A stretch of 64,000 nucleotides of DNA from contig LJCW01000120.1 of NCBI GenBank assembly GCA_001298555.1, positions 1 through 64,000 on the forward strand, read 5' to 3'. The notes under the pieces were generated by a model, which saw nothing but the letters and a program-made list of their open reading frames with translations, was not told the origin of the DNA and did not search any database. The position numbers were made by a program, and so were the translations under genes. Positions within the stretch are counted from its first letter, which is position 1, and each line of letters begins with the position of its first letter. This stretch comes from Actinobacteria bacterium OV450. Lineage in GTDB: Bacteria; Actinomycetota; Actinomycetes; Streptomycetales; Streptomycetaceae. This document shows, in pieces, positions 32,129 through 41,480 of this stretch.

Positions 32129-33144
32129 TGAGCTCCACCGACAAGAAGAACCTCCTGGACCCGGGCTTCGAGCTGACGCTGCGCCCCATGCGCTACCCGG
32201 ACTTCTACGAGCGCTACCGGGACGCGATCAAGAACACCTGGACCGTCGAGGAGGTCGACCTCCACTCGGACGTCGCGGACCTCGCGAAGCTGACGCCCGC
32301 CGAGCAGCACATGATCGGCCGTCTGGTCGCGTTCTTCGCGACGGGCGACTCGATCGTCTCGAACAACCTGGTGCTGACGCTCTACAAGCACATCAACTCC
32401 CCCGAGGCGCGCCTGTACCTGTCGCGCCAGCTGTTCGAGGAGGCCGTGCACGTCCAGTTCTACCTGACGCTGCTCGACACCTACCTGCCCGACCCGGACG
32501 ACCGCGCGGCCGCCTTCGACGCGGTCGAGGAGATCCCGTCGATCCGCGAGAAGGCGCAGTTCTGCTTCAAGTGGATGGACTCGGTCGAGAAGATCGAGCG
32601 CCTGGAGACCCAGGCCGACCGCCGCCGCTTCCTGCTGAACCTGATCTGCTTCGCGGCGTGCATCGAGGGCCTGTTCTTCTACGGCGCCTTCGCGTACGTG
32701 TACTGGTTCCGCTCGCGCGGCCTGCTGCACGGCCTGGCCACCGGCACCAACTGGGTGTTCCGTGACGAGACCATGCACATGAACTTCGCGTTCGAGGTCG
32801 TGGACACGGTCCGCAAGGAGGAGCCGGAGCTCTTCGACGAGCAGCTCCAGCAGCAGGTCACGGACATGCTGAAGGAGGCCGTGGAGGCGGAGCTGCAGTT
32901 CGGCCGCGACCTGTGCGGTGACGGCCTGCCGGGCATGAACACCGAGTCGATGCGCGAGTACCTGGAGTGCGTCGCGGACCAGCGTCTGGTCCGCCTCGGC
33001 TTCCCGCCGGTGTACGGCTCGCAGAACCCGTTCTCGTTCATGGAGCTCCAGGGCGTCCAGGAGCTGACGAACTTCTTCGAGCGCCGTCCGTCGGCCTACC
33101 AGGTCGCGGTCGAGGGCACGGTCGACCTGGACGAGGACTTCTAA
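32128..33144 (+). CDS. nrdB: Class Ia ribonucleotide reductase beta subunit
   Basis: 338-residue radical-generating subunit. The metal and radical residues are in FEEAVHVQFY: Glu105, His108 and Tyr112, with the E-x2-H-x3-Y spacing of tyrosyl-radical R2 proteins. A second metal pair is in DETMHMNFAFE. It starts on the A of the nrdA stop (TAATG). The C-terminal DLDEDF tail should dock into NrdA. Confidence 0.95.
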   Translation: MSSTDKKNLLDPGFELTLRPMRYPDFYERYRDAIKNTWTVEEVDLHSDVADLAKLTPAEQHMIGRLVAFFATGDSIVSNNLVLTLYKHINSPEARLYLSRQLFEEAVHVQFYLTLLDTYLPDPDDRAAAFDAVEEIPSIREKAQFCFKWMDSVEKIERLETQADRRRFLLNLICFAACIEGLFFYGAFAYVYWFRSRGLLHGLATGTNWVFRDETMHMNFAFEVVDTVRKEEPELFDEQLQQQVTDMLKEAVEAELQFGRDLCGDGLPGMNTESMREYLECVADQRLVRLGFPPVYGSQNPFSFMELQGVQELTNFFERRPSAYQVAVEGTVDLDEDF

Positions 33145-33239
33145 GTCCCGTCCGGCCGCCGTCGGCACGGCTTGATAGCGTCCCCGCCCATGGGGAGCAA
33201 CACCCGGTCCTCCGGGTTCTCGGGCGGGGGCGCTTCGTC

Positions 33240-33971
33240 GTGTCCGGGGCCGTCGGCATGACCGCCGGCGGGTGGGCGGGACGCGCCCGGCTGCGGCCGG
33301 GAGGCCTGCTGTACGGGGGCGCCGTCGGGTCCGCCGGTGTGCACGCGCACCACTCCGTCCAGGTCATCGCGGCGCTGGGCGGCGACGAGCTGCTGATGGC
33401 CGGCCCGGACGGGGAACCGTTCGGGTGCCGGGCGTACGTGGTCCCGGCCGGGGTGCGTCACGCGGTGCTGCGGGGGGTGCCGTGCGGGGTGGTGCTGCAC
33501 TACGACCCGCTCTCCTCCGCGGGGCGCCGGCTCTCGGCGCTGGCGGGGGACGCGGGCGACCTCGTACCGGCCGACGCCCTGCCCGCCGACGCCTTCGAGG
33601 CGGCGTGCGCGCTGGACGCCGTACTGCCCGGAGGGCCGCAGCCCCTCGCGGCGGCGCATCCGGGGCTGGCGCGGGTGCTGGAGTGGCTGCCCGGCCGGGA
33701 GCCGGTGCGGCTGTCCCGGGCGGCGGAGGTGGCGTGCCTGTCGGAGAGCCGCCTCGCGCACCTGTTCCGGGCGGAACTCGGGCTGCCGTTCCGGCCGTAC
33801 GTGCTGTGGCTGCGGCTGATGCGGGCCGCCGAACTCTCCTCCCGGGGGCACTCCCTGACGGACGCGGCGCACGGCGCCGGCTTCGCGGACGGTGCGCATC
33901 TGAGCCGCGTGTGGCGGCGGATGTTCGGGATCGCGCCGTCGGACTTCACCCGCACCGTCCAGTGGATGTAG
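33240..33971 (+). CDS. nrdS: NrdS, AraC-type protein of the nrd operon
   Basis: About 243-residue protein with an N-terminal cupin-like domain (GSAGVHAHHSVQVIAALGGD...FGCRAYVVPAGVRHAV) and a C-terminal AraC double HTH (LSRAAEVACLSESRLAHLFR, then LTDAAHGAGFADGAHLSRVW, ending PSDFTRTVQWM). The start is uncertain: GTG 33240 or ATG 33258, neither with a good ribosome-binding site. It follows nrdB by about 95 bp. Its homologue is the third gene of nrdABS in S. coelicolor and is dispensable there. Targets unknown. Confidence 0.85.
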   Translation: MSGAVGMTAGGWAGRARLRPGGLLYGGAVGSAGVHAHHSVQVIAALGGDELLMAGPDGEPFGCRAYVVPAGVRHAVLRGVPCGVVLHYDPLSSAGRRLSALAGDAGDLVPADALPADAFEAACALDAVLPGGPQPLAAAHPGLARVLEWLPGREPVRLSRAAEVACLSESRLAHLFRAELGLPFRPYVLWLRLMRAAELSSRGHSLTDAAHGAGFADGAHLSRVWRRMFGIAPSDFTRTVQWM

Positions 33972-34018
33972 CAGGTTCGTTCAAGCGCCGGAGGGCCCCG
34001 CGGCGCCACTGTGGACGC

Positions 34019-34405
34019 ATGAGGAAAACGATCAGGAAGTGTGTGGCCGCCTGTACGGGCAAGACCATGCCGGCCGCCGTCCGCAGGGCCTTCGAGGACG
34101 AGCTGCGCCGCGCCCGTGACGCGGCGCCCGACACCCGGGCCATGTGGACCGCCCTGGAGCGGGCGCACATCATCTCCCAGGCCTGGGCCTGGCCCCACAC
34201 CCGTGCCCACTGGCACATGTTCCGGCTCGCGGTGCGCTGCCGGGACCGGGCGGAGACGGTGGGGCAGGTGGTGCGGATCCTGGTGGCCGGGGCCGGGTCG
34301 CTCACCGGGCGCGTGCCGTACGGCAACACCGGGCGCACGGCGGCGGGCATCTCGACGCCGATGCCCCTGCCGGACGACCTGCGGCTGCTGCTGGGCCGCG
34401 CCTAG
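34019..34405 (+). CDS. DUF3703-like protein
   Basis: 128-residue cytoplasmic protein. RAFEDELRRARDAAPDTRAMW and LERAHIISQAWAWPHTRAHW, followed by HMFRLAVRCRD, resemble the DUF3703 family, in which several His and Trp residues are conserved. A basic N-terminus with two Cys (KCVAACTGK) precedes this. No enzymatic function is known. Some members sit near metal-response genes, but nothing here suggests that role. Confidence 0.7.
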   Translation: MRKTIRKCVAACTGKTMPAAVRRAFEDELRRARDAAPDTRAMWTALERAHIISQAWAWPHTRAHWHMFRLAVRCRDRAETVGQVVRILVAGAGSLTGRVPYGNTGRTAAGISTPMPLPDDLRLLLGRA

Positions 34406-34455
34406 GTCGTGTCGTCGAAGGAGCGTCGGCCGGACGGGACTTGACGACACGACCT
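34404..34455. repeat. 13-bp inverted repeat with 26-nt centre
   Basis: AGGTCGTGTCGTC at 34404-34416 and GACGACACGACCT at 34443-34455 are perfect inverted copies around a 26-nt centre. The first overlaps the stop codon of the DUF3703-like gene. It may be a terminator between this gene and the convergent def gene, or a remnant of inverted-repeat ends of a small element. Confidence 0.65.
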
Positions 34456-34540
34456 GAGGGCGGCCGCCGCCCGGGCCCGCCCCGACGGCTTCCGGCGTGC
34501 GGGGCGGGGCCTGGTCCGGGGCCTGGGCCCAGGCCAGGGG

Positions 34541-35176
34541 CTACGCGTTCGGGACCGTCTCGTAGCGCGGGGTGCCCTCTTCCATCTGGCGCAGGGCGTC
34601 CTTGCGGTCGCGCTTCGAGAGGCGGTCGATGTACAGGTACCCGTACAGGTGGTCCGTCTCGTGCTGGAGGCAGCGGGCGAAGTAGCCCGTGCCGCGCACC
34701 TTGATGGGGTTGCCCTGGGCGTCCTGGCCGGTCACCTCGGCGTAGTCCGGGCGGGCCAGCGAGGCGTAGGCGGTCGGGACCGACAGGCAGCCCTCGTTGG
34801 AGTCGTCGAGCACGCGGGAGCCGGCCGGCAGCTCGACCAGCTTCGGGTTGACCACGACACCGGTGTGGCGCACGCCGTCGTCGTCCGGGCAGTCGTACAC
34901 GAAGACCTTGGCGTCCACGCCGATCTGGTTCGCGGCCAGGCCCACGCCCTCGGCGGCCTTCTGGCTGGCGAACATGTCGTCGATCAGCTGCGCCAGTTCG
35001 TCGCCGAACTCGGTGACGTCCTTGCACTCCCGGTGCAGCACGGGGTTGCCGACGACCGTGATCGGGCGGGCGGTACCGCGCTCGCGGTGGGCGAGCTCGC
35101 GCGCCTCACAGTCCTCGGTGTCCACGACGTACCCGTCGTTCACGACCTCGACGACCTCGTTCTCCTGCTGCGCCAT
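34541..35176 (-). CDS. def: Peptide deformylase
   Basis: 211-residue metalloenzyme that removes the N-formyl group from new polypeptides. All three motifs are intact: [10 protein letters not shown] (77-86), EGCLS (128-132, metal ligand Cys130) and HETDH (172-176). The N-terminus is about 35 residues longer than typical deformylases, with an acidic stretch ([20 protein letters not shown]). ATG 35176 was chosen over an in-frame GTG 12 codons upstream. Confidence 0.95.
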   Translation of the reverse strand: MAQQENEVVEVVNDGYVVDTEDCEARELAHRERGTARPITVVGNPVLHRECKDVTEFGDELAQLIDDMFASQKAAEGVGLAANQIGVDAKVFVYDCPDDDGVRHTGVVVNPKLVELPAGSRVLDDSNEGCLSVPTAYASLARPDYAEVTGQDAQGNPIKVRGTGYFARCLQHETDHLYGYLYIDRLSKRDRKDALRQMEEGTPRYETVPNA

Positions 35177-35240
35177 GTCCGCCGTACGCCTTCCGTAAGT
35201 CCACCCGTTCACAATGTGCCGGTACAGCCTACGGTGCCGG

Positions 35241-36251
35241 TCAGCAGACCTCTTCGAGATCCCGCCATTCCCGGGTCTCCGGGCTGTCCGCGACCCAGCC
35301 GTCGAGCAGTCCGCGCACCAGGCCGGCCGGCGCCGCGATGCCGCATTCGCGCTCGGGGACCCACAGGGCGCCGGAGCCGTTCGTCCGGTGCCCCAGCGGG
35401 CCGGGGTGCCCCGGTTCGCTGTGGTCGTGCGGGTCCAGGTGCTCCCCGTCGCCCTCGCCGCTCGGCATCACGCTCTCCGAGCAGGTCCGGCACAGCAGCC
35501 GCACCGAGGACGACCAGTCCTCGGCGGCGAACCCCGCGTCCGAGGCCAGCTGCTCCAGTGCGTCGCGGTCCTCCTCGGTGGCCGCCTCCAGCAGCACCAC
35601 CCAGGTCGGCACCGGGGAGGGCGCCCACAGCTCGATCTCGTCGAAGACCGGGTACGAGGGACCGGCCGCCGTGACCCGCTCGCCGTGCGGGACCCCGTCG
35701 TGCAGGACGACCTCGCCCCAGCGCCGCCCCGAGGACGGCAGCGGGATCGAGAGGACCTCCATGCGGGCCGGATCGAGCCTGCGGCCCCACACGACCTCGG
35801 CCTCGCCCTCGGGCGAGAGCCGCACGGCGGCGCTGCCGAGCTCCATGCCGACGGGTTCGCCGCCGCCCTTCGCGGGGCGGGCGCCCGGGCCGTGCGGGTC
35901 TCCGGGCACCTTCAGCCCGTACGCCTGCCAGGCCCGGCGGGCCAGCGGCCAGTCCTGCAGTGCGGTCGCGGCGATCCCGACGTTCCACCAGTCGGGGGCG
36001 CCCGTCTCGCGGTCCAGCAGGGCCACGGCGCGCAGTCCGGCGGCCCGCGCCTGCTCCCAGTCGTGCCGGAACTTGTGCAGCAGCGCGAGGTTGAACCAGG
36101 ACTCGGACAGCCAGGGCTCCAGGTCCGCGGCTCTGGTGAGCAGCGCGCCCGCGTCCTCGTACCGCCCGTCGCCGATCAGCGTGAACGCGCGGTCGGTGGC
36201 CTGCCGCCACGAGGCGGAGGGCCGATGCCGTACCTTCCCGAAGATCCTCAC
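35241..36251 (-). CDS. Tetratricopeptide-repeat protein, function unknown
   Basis: 336-residue soluble protein. The N-terminal ~110 residues hold two or three TPR helical hairpins ([60 protein letters not shown]). The C-terminal part is a mixed domain with two Cys (LLCRTCSE). The start is GTG 36251. It is conserved beside def in Streptomyces, but I know of no assigned role. Confidence 0.78.
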   Translation of the reverse strand: MRIFGKVRHRPSASWRQATDRAFTLIGDGRYEDAGALLTRAADLEPWLSESWFNLALLHKFRHDWEQARAAGLRAVALLDRETGAPDWWNVGIAATALQDWPLARRAWQAYGLKVPGDPHGPGARPAKGGGEPVGMELGSAAVRLSPEGEAEVVWGRRLDPARMEVLSIPLPSSGRRWGEVVLHDGVPHGERVTAAGPSYPVFDEIELWAPSPVPTWVVLLEAATEEDRDALEQLASDAGFAAEDWSSSVRLLCRTCSESVMPSGEGDGEHLDPHDHSEPGHPGPLGHRTNGSGALWVPERECGIAAPAGLVRGLLDGWVADSPETREWRDLEEVC

Positions 36252-36273
36252 AATTCCCGCCTGCCTGGGGGCA

Positions 36274-36295
36274 CCTCCCAGCGGTGGCTGGGGGA
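36274..36295. repeat. Streptomyces-type dispersed hairpin
   Basis: CTCCCAGC-GGTG-GCTGGGGG forms an 8-bp hairpin preceded by GGGGGCACC. This composite resembles a short palindromic sequence often seen in Streptomyces intergenic regions. It lies between the TPR and HD-domain genes. Confidence 0.55.
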
Positions 36296-36370
36296 CAACG
36301 GTGCAGCCTTGCGGACACTCCTACTGGCATCCAACCATGCCCACTCGGACGGCCGCTCATTACCCATGGG

Positions 36371-37678
36371 TTACCCGGGTGGGACGGGAACAACTCTGTC
36401 ACGTCCGTCCCTGGCCAGAACCCTGGCAAGACATTCCACGACCTCTGGCTGGTAGTCGCGCCCGGTGCCCAGCCGCAGCTGCTCCAGCGCCGCCAGTGAC
36501 CCGCCCGGGTGACGGCTCCCGCCGAGCAGGTCGTCGTAGGCGTTGACCGCCCGTACGATGCGCGCCGCGACCGGCTGGTCGCGGTACGGGTCCGCCTGCC
36601 GCTCCACCACCACGGCCACCTCGGCGGGCACCCCGCTCTGGCGGGCCACCTCCCCGCCCAGCTCGGCGATCCGGCGGGCCTCGGCGGCGGGCAGTCCGGC
36701 GGTGGCTCCGGCCCGGACCGGGTCGACGAGGGAGAGCTGGCCGATGTCGTGCATGAGGGCGGCGTATTCCAGCACTGTGAGCTCCCGCTCCGACAGGCCG
36801 AGCTCGCGGCCGACGGCGCAGCTCAGCGCGGCGACCCGGCGGGCGTGCCCCGGGCGGGTACAGCCGGCGATCTCGGTGGCGCGGGCCAGGGAGGTGATGG
36901 TCTGGCGGTAGGTGGTGCGGATCGCGGTGATCCGGTGGAAGGACAGCTGGGTCAGCAGCAGGGGCACGCAGAGGACGGGCAGGGCCCACAGCCCGGCGAC
37001 GGCCACGCCCAGGGCCATGACGACGCCGGTGGCGCAGATCGCCGAGCCGATGCCGACCTGGCCGCGCAGCTCGTCGCGCAGCAGCGGCCCGTACGGCCAG
37101 CCCGTGCGGGCGCCGGCCAGCGCGGCGGCGAGCACGGCGTCGCACAGGGCGGTCAGGCCGAGCAGGAACAGCAGGAGGAGGACGAGGTACGGGCCGTGCC
37201 CGATCCCGTGCTCCAGCCGGCCGGAGTTGTAGAGCGGCTGGAAGCAGGCGGCGGCGAAGGACACGGTCAGGACCCGGCGGGCCAGGTGGTCGGCGGTGGG
37301 CCCGCGGCCCCGGGCGACGTGCGGGACGATCCCGGCGAGCACGGCCGCGACGACGACCGCGACGACCTGGAGCACGCCGTGGTGGGTGGGCTGGGCGGCG
37401 TTCGGGCCGAGCAGGGCGTACGCGAGGGCGCCCGCGGAGCCCAGCGGTGCGGACCGGCGGTCCTGCGCCGCGTCCCCCGCGGGCCCCGGGGCGCCGCCGT
37501 CCCGGCCGTCCAGGGTGCCGGCGGGGTCACGGCGGGCGAGCTCGCCGCAGGCGATCAGGGCGCCGAAGGCCAGGGCGGAGCCGGGTTCGACGACTCCGTA
37601 CCAGAGGGTGTGGGCGAGCCCGGCCAGGGTGAGCACCCCGGCGGCCCCGAGCACCACCCGGACGACCGCGCCCCTCAC
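36371..37678 (-). CDS. Membrane protein with HD domain
   Basis: 435-residue protein. About eight membrane spans fill residues 1-245, followed by a cytoplasmic HD-type phosphohydrolase domain (TSLARATEIAGCTRPGHARR, YAALMHDIGQLSLVDP, AARIVRAVNAYDDLLGG). The HD pair and later Asp are present, but there is no GYP motif, unlike its upstream neighbour. The GTG start overlaps that neighbour's stop by 4 bp, so they form a two-gene operon. It may act on a cyclic dinucleotide or nucleotide, or be a degenerate partner. Confidence 0.82.
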   Translation of the reverse strand: MRGAVVRVVLGAAGVLTLAGLAHTLWYGVVEPGSALAFGALIACGELARRDPAGTLDGRDGGAPGPAGDAAQDRRSAPLGSAGALAYALLGPNAAQPTHHGVLQVVAVVVAAVLAGIVPHVARGRGPTADHLARRVLTVSFAAACFQPLYNSGRLEHGIGHGPYLVLLLLFLLGLTALCDAVLAAALAGARTGWPYGPLLRDELRGQVGIGSAICATGVVMALGVAVAGLWALPVLCVPLLLTQLSFHRITAIRTTYRQTITSLARATEIAGCTRPGHARRVAALSCAVGRELGLSERELTVLEYAALMHDIGQLSLVDPVRAGATAGLPAAEARRIAELGGEVARQSGVPAEVAVVVERQADPYRDQPVAARIVRAVNAYDDLLGGSRHPGGSLAALEQLRLGTGRDYQPEVVECLARVLARDGRDRVVPVPPG

Positions 37679-39243
37679 GGCTCGTCCCCGCCGTCCGGTT
37701 CCCGCCCGGCCCGCCGGTCCACGGTCCGTACGACGAGGCGGGCGCCCTGGGCCGGCAGCCCGGCCAGCCCGGGGCCCGCGGGATCACGGACCGCCGCGAC
37801 GGCGGGGGTGGCGGCCGCTCCCGGGGCGACAGCGGGGGCGGCCGCTCCGGAGGCCGGACCCGGACCGCAGGCGGAACGGGAAGCGGAAGCGGAAGCGGAA
37901 GGGGAAGCGGAGCCGGCCGGGATCACCTGGACGTCGTCGTCAGCGGTGACCACCGGGTGCCAGCCGTGCCGCCCGATGGAGGCGACCAGCGCGCGGACCA
38001 TCACCGGATCGAAGTGCGCCCCCGCACACCGTTCCAGTTCGGCCAGCGCCACCGGCACCGGCCGGGCCCGGCTGTAGGAACGGGTCGAGGTCATCGCGTC
38101 GAAGGCGTCGGCCACCGCCACCACCCGGGCCGGCACCGGGATCTGCTCGCCGGCCAGCCCGTACGGATAGCCGGAGCCGTCGACCCGCTCGTGGTGGTGC
38201 AGGATCGCGGACCGCGCCTCGCCCAGGAAGCCGATGCCGCGCACCATCTCGTGCCCGTACTCGGGGTGCAGCTCGATCACCCGGCGCTCCTCCGGGGTCA
38301 GCGGGCCGTCCTTGCGCAGCAGCCGGGTGGGCACGCCGATCTTGCCGACGTCGTGGAGGATCCCGGCGATGCGGACGACTTCCAGCCGGTCGGCGGGCAT
38401 GCCCAGCTCGCGGGCGATCATCGCGGAGGCCTGGCCGACGCGCTCGCCGTGGCCGCGTGTGTAGCGGTCCTTGAGGTCGACGGCCTGGACGAGCGCCCGG
38501 ATCGTGGCCTGGTGGGCGGCCCGCTCGCGGTGGTACTGGGCGAAGACCCAGCAGGAGATGTACATCGGCAGCAGGACGAGCAGGGCGGCCGCGAGCCCGT
38601 ATGGGCTGCGCCACATGACGGCCATCATCAGCCCGGCGAGACCGTGCACGCAGTGCGGGGCCAGGGCGCGGGTGAGCAGGCCGTCCCATGCCGTGCGGAC
38701 GGGCCGGCGCTCGGCGGTGGCCAGGACGCCGCCTTCGAGGGCGGTCAGTGCGAGGCAGAAGGCTGCGGCCGCGGCCGCCGCGGGGAGCATCGCGTACGGG
38801 AGCTGCGCGAGGCCCGCCCCGGCGGATTCCTCGACGGAGCCCGTGCCCGGCGCGGCAGACCCGCCCAGCAGCGCGAACGTCCAGCCGGCGGCCCAGGCGG
38901 CGACTGCCTGCTGCGCCGCGTGCCACACCCGGCGGACGAGGGCGGGCCGCTGGACGACCGCCTGGGCGAACCCGCCGGGCAGTGCGACCAGCGCGGCGGC
39001 GGCGGGCGGCAGCAGGAAGACCGCGGCGAGCACCACGGGGAAGAAGGAGCCGATGCCCTCGGGCACCCGGCCGCCCGGCAGCGGGCAGGCCCTGACCAGT
39101 TCGCAGCCGAGGTAGAGCAGGGCGAGCAGCCCGACGGCGCGCCAGGGGGTGCCGGGATCGGCGAGGGCCGGGGCGGTGCAGGCCGATGCCGCGAGGACGG
39201 CGCCCAGGATGTATCCGCGCGCCGCCGGAGGAAGTACCCGCAT
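37675..39243 (-). CDS. Membrane HD-GYP domain protein
   Basis: 522-residue protein with a membrane-sensor half (about seven spans up to residue 240), a linker helix and an HD-GYP phosphodiesterase domain: TRGHGERVGQASAMIARELG, ILHDVGKIGVP (metal-binding HD) and HHHERVDGSGYPYGLAGEQI (GYP motif). Such domains hydrolyse c-di-GMP or related dinucleotides. The C-terminal ~90 residues are low-complexity Ala/Ser/Pro. ATG 39243 has GGGGAGGAG upstream. First gene of an operon with the second HD protein. Confidence 0.88.
   Translation of the reverse strand: MRVLPPAARGYILGAVLAASACTAPALADPGTPWRAVGLLALLYLGCELVRACPLPGGRVPEGIGSFFPVVLAAVFLLPPAAAALVALPGGFAQAVVQRPALVRRVWHAAQQAVAAWAAGWTFALLGGSAAPGTGSVEESAGAGLAQLPYAMLPAAAAAAAFCLALTALEGGVLATAERRPVRTAWDGLLTRALAPHCVHGLAGLMMAVMWRSPYGLAAALLVLLPMYISCWVFAQYHRERAAHQATIRALVQAVDLKDRYTRGHGERVGQASAMIARELGMPADRLEVVRIAGILHDVGKIGVPTRLLRKDGPLTPEERRVIELHPEYGHEMVRGIGFLGEARSAILHHHERVDGSGYPYGLAGEQIPVPARVVAVADAFDAMTSTRSYSRARPVPVALAELERCAGAHFDPVMVRALVASIGRHGWHPVVTADDDVQVIPAGSASPSASASASRSACGPGPASGAAAPAVAPGAAATPAVAAVRDPAGPGLAGLPAQGARLVVRTVDRRAGREPDGGDEP
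37878..37910. repeat. GGAAGC hexanucleotide microsatellite
   Basis: Four to five copies of GGAAGC (one altered to GGAAGG) lie inside the HD-GYP gene and encode a Ser-Ala repeat in its C-terminal tail. Copy number changes would keep the frame. Confidence 0.7.
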
Positions 39244-39418
39244 GGCGCTCTCCTCCCCTGTGCGGTGCACATCCGGCGCCGCATCGCACCGGCACCGTTT
39301 GGGGAGAATAGGTGGGGCCCCTTGTGCAGCGGGCCACATTTTCGTATTGCGCCGTACGGGCGCCCCCGGATTAGCACCTTCGGGTGAACGAAGTGGGCTT
39401 CCAGGGGCGGTTGTTCGA

Positions 39419-39721
39419 TCAGCCGGTGGCGGGGTCCGCGGTCACGTCGTGATCGGGGACGGCCTGGCCGGAACGGATCAGCTCGATCCGTCCCATGACC
39501 TTCGAGCGCAGGTCGGTCGGCACGTCGTCCGAACCGCAGCAGCGCTTCACCAGCTTCTTGACGGCCTGCTCAAGGCCGTACTTCTCCAGGCAGGGATTGC
39601 ACTCGCCGAAGTGTGTCTCGAACTTCGTGCAATCGCTGTCCGGCATCTCGTGGTCCAGGAACTCGTACAGGTGGTCCAGGACCTCGGAGCACTCCGTCTC
39701 GTGCGGCTCTCCGCAGCTCAT
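39419..39721 (-). CDS. rsrA: RsrA, zinc anti-sigma factor of SigR
   Basis: 100-residue ZAS-family thiol redox switch. Cysteines at 3, 11, 31, 41, 44, 61 and 62 and histidines at 7 and 37 match S. coelicolor RsrA. Zn is held by C11, H37, C41 and C44, and disulfide formation (C11 with C44) releases SigR. Its ATG overlaps the sigR stop by 4 bp. Confidence 0.96.
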   Translation of the reverse strand: MSCGEPHETECSEVLDHLYEFLDHEMPDSDCTKFETHFGECNPCLEKYGLEQAVKKLVKRCCGSDDVPTDLRSKVMGRIELIRSGQAVPDHDVTADPATG

Positions 39722-40527
39722 GAGCCCGAGCCTTTCAGGTCGTTCGACTCTCCCGCGCCCGCGGGGACCAGCCCGCGCTCACGGGCATAGTCCTCCAGCA
39801 TTCCGCGGAGTTGACGGCGGCCACGGTGCAGTCGCGACATGACCGTACCGATGGGTGTACCCATGATGTCCGCGATCTCCTTGTACGCAAAGCCCTCTAC
39901 GTCTGCAAGATAGACCGCGATGCGGAACTCTTCCGGAATGGCCTGGAGGGCTTCCTTCACATCCGAATCGGGCAGGTGGTCGAGCGCCTGCGACTCGGCA
40001 GAACGCAGTCCCGTCGACATGTGCGACTCGGCGCGCGCCAGCTGCCAGTCCTCGATCTCCTCCGCCGCGCTGCGCTGCGGTTCACGCTGCTTCTTGCGGT
40101 AGGAGTTGATGAACGTGTTGGTCAGAATGCGGTACAGCCACGCCTTGAGATTGGTGCCCTCGCGGAATTGGTGGAAGGACGCGTACGCCTTGGCATACGT
40201 CTCCTGGACCAGGTCCTCGGCGTCGGCCGGATTGCGCGTCATGCGCAGCGCGGCCGAGTACATCTGGTCGAGGTAGCCGAGGGCATCCCTCTCGAAGCGC
40301 GCATTGCGCTCCGGGGTCGTCTCCTCCGCGTGGCCTTCGTCGGTCCCAGCGACAGGACCCACCTCCTCCGACTGCGTGACGGCTCCGAAAGCGGACCCGC
40401 TCGAATCGGAGAATAGTCGACCATCCCGGCCCTCCGCCGCCTGAAGCGGGCCGCGCCTGGGCCCGGGCAGGACCGTCCAGTCCAGGCCTGCCGCCTGCGG
40501 ACGGTGCTGGCTGATGACCTGGGTCAT
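39718..40527 (-). CDS. sigR: SigR, thiol-oxidative-stress ECF sigma factor
   Basis: 269-residue long form (the SigR-prime isoform) from ATG 40527, with the strong site GGAGGAGAGGG upstream. A 214-residue short form could start at GTG 40362. The difference is 55 residues, the extension length I recall for the unstable S. coelicolor isoform. Region 2 reads [20 protein letters not shown] and [20 protein letters not shown]. Region 4 reads [20 protein letters not shown] followed by [20 protein letters not shown]. It controls thioredoxin, mycothiol and proteolysis genes. A SigR-type promoter lies upstream. Confidence 0.96.
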   Translation of the reverse strand: MTQVISQHRPQAAGLDWTVLPGPRRGPLQAAEGRDGRLFSDSSGSAFGAVTQSEEVGPVAGTDEGHAEETTPERNARFERDALGYLDQMYSAALRMTRNPADAEDLVQETYAKAYASFHQFREGTNLKAWLYRILTNTFINSYRKKQREPQRSAAEEIEDWQLARAESHMSTGLRSAESQALDHLPDSDVKEALQAIPEEFRIAVYLADVEGFAYKEIADIMGTPIGTVMSRLHRGRRQLRGMLEDYARERGLVPAGAGESNDLKGSGS

Positions 40528-40575
40528 GCGCTCCCTCTCCTCCGACGTGTTCCCGTACGTTCTGACATCCGGCAC

Positions 40576-40602
40576 AACAGAAGGGTCGGGCCGCGCATTC
40601 CC
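40576..40602 (-). promoter_or_regulatory. SigR-dependent autoregulatory promoter
   Basis: On the minus strand GGGAAT (40602-40597) and GTT (40578-40576) are separated by 18 bases, the known SigR promoter form. It lies about 50 bp upstream of the long sigR start, the arrangement of sigRp2. Confidence 0.85.
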
Positions 40603-40713
40603 GGGCGGGGGCGGGGTTTCGGCCTCTGTCAGGTGGGCGCCGCAAAGTGATCGGAATCACTCGCCATTTCCAGCGGATTCCCGGATTCCGCACGCTGGGG
40701 CCCCGGGTGCCGG

Positions 40714-41370
40714 TCAGCGGGGAATACCGGTCAGCCAGGCGGCGACCGCCTCGGTGATGACCGTGAGCGTCTCGTCCTGGGTCGGACCGGCCTTCTTCGG
40801 CACGGCGAACCCGTGGTCGGCGTACGGGACCTCCACCAGCTCGTACGGTCCCTGCGCAGCCGGCGGCGGGAACTCCTGCGGCCGCCCGAACGGGTCCCGG
40901 CCGCCCTGCACCACCAGAGTGGGCCGCCCGGCTCCGGTGAGCTCCGCCGCCCGGGACTTCTCGGGTCGCCCCGGCGGGTGCAGCGGGAACGCCAGGGCCA
41001 GCACCCCGGCCGCCCCGAGCTCGGCGGCGGTCCGGCAGGCCACCCGGGCCCCGGCGCTGCGTCCGCCCGCCACCACGGGCAGCCCGGGCTTCGCCAGGGC
41101 CGGCCACAGGGCCCGCCAGCCCTCGTCGAGCACCTTGGGCGCGGCCGCCACCTTCTTCCCGGCGACCCGCCACGGCTGCTCGACCAGCGCGACGGTGACC
41201 CCGTGCGCGGGCAGGGCGGCCGCCAGCGCCACGAGGTCGCGGGCCTCGATCCCGCCGCCGGCGCCGTGGCTCACGGCGAGGACGAGGCGGGCCGTACGGG
41301 CGGGGGCGGGGTGCCATGTGATGCGGGCCTCGCCCGCCGGGGTGTCGACGCTCTCGGTACGCGTGGTCAT
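40714..41370 (-). CDS. Alpha/beta hydrolase (dienelactone hydrolase-like)
   Basis: 218-residue alpha/beta hydrolase. LVLAVSHGAGGG is the oxyanion-loop strand. VVAGGRSAGARVA is the nucleophile elbow with Ser in GRSAG. PTLVVQGGRDPFG carries the acidic residue and YADHGFAVPKK the catalytic His. The pattern matches the KANL3/Tex30-type small hydrolases. Start ATG 41370 with GGATGG upstream. Substrate unknown. Confidence 0.83.
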   Translation of the reverse strand: MTTRTESVDTPAGEARITWHPAPARTARLVLAVSHGAGGGIEARDLVALAAALPAHGVTVALVEQPWRVAGKKVAAAPKVLDEGWRALWPALAKPGLPVVAGGRSAGARVACRTAAELGAAGVLALAFPLHPPGRPEKSRAAELTGAGRPTLVVQGGRDPFGRPQEFPPPAAQGPYELVEVPYADHGFAVPKKAGPTQDETLTVITEAVAAWLTGIPR

Positions 41371-41480
41371 GGCACCCATCCTGCCCGGGGCGGACGGTCC
41401 GGGCGGGCCGACATCCGCGCGAACACACGACCGCACGGCCGACCGCACGACGCGCGACCGCACGACCTCGACCGCGCGGG

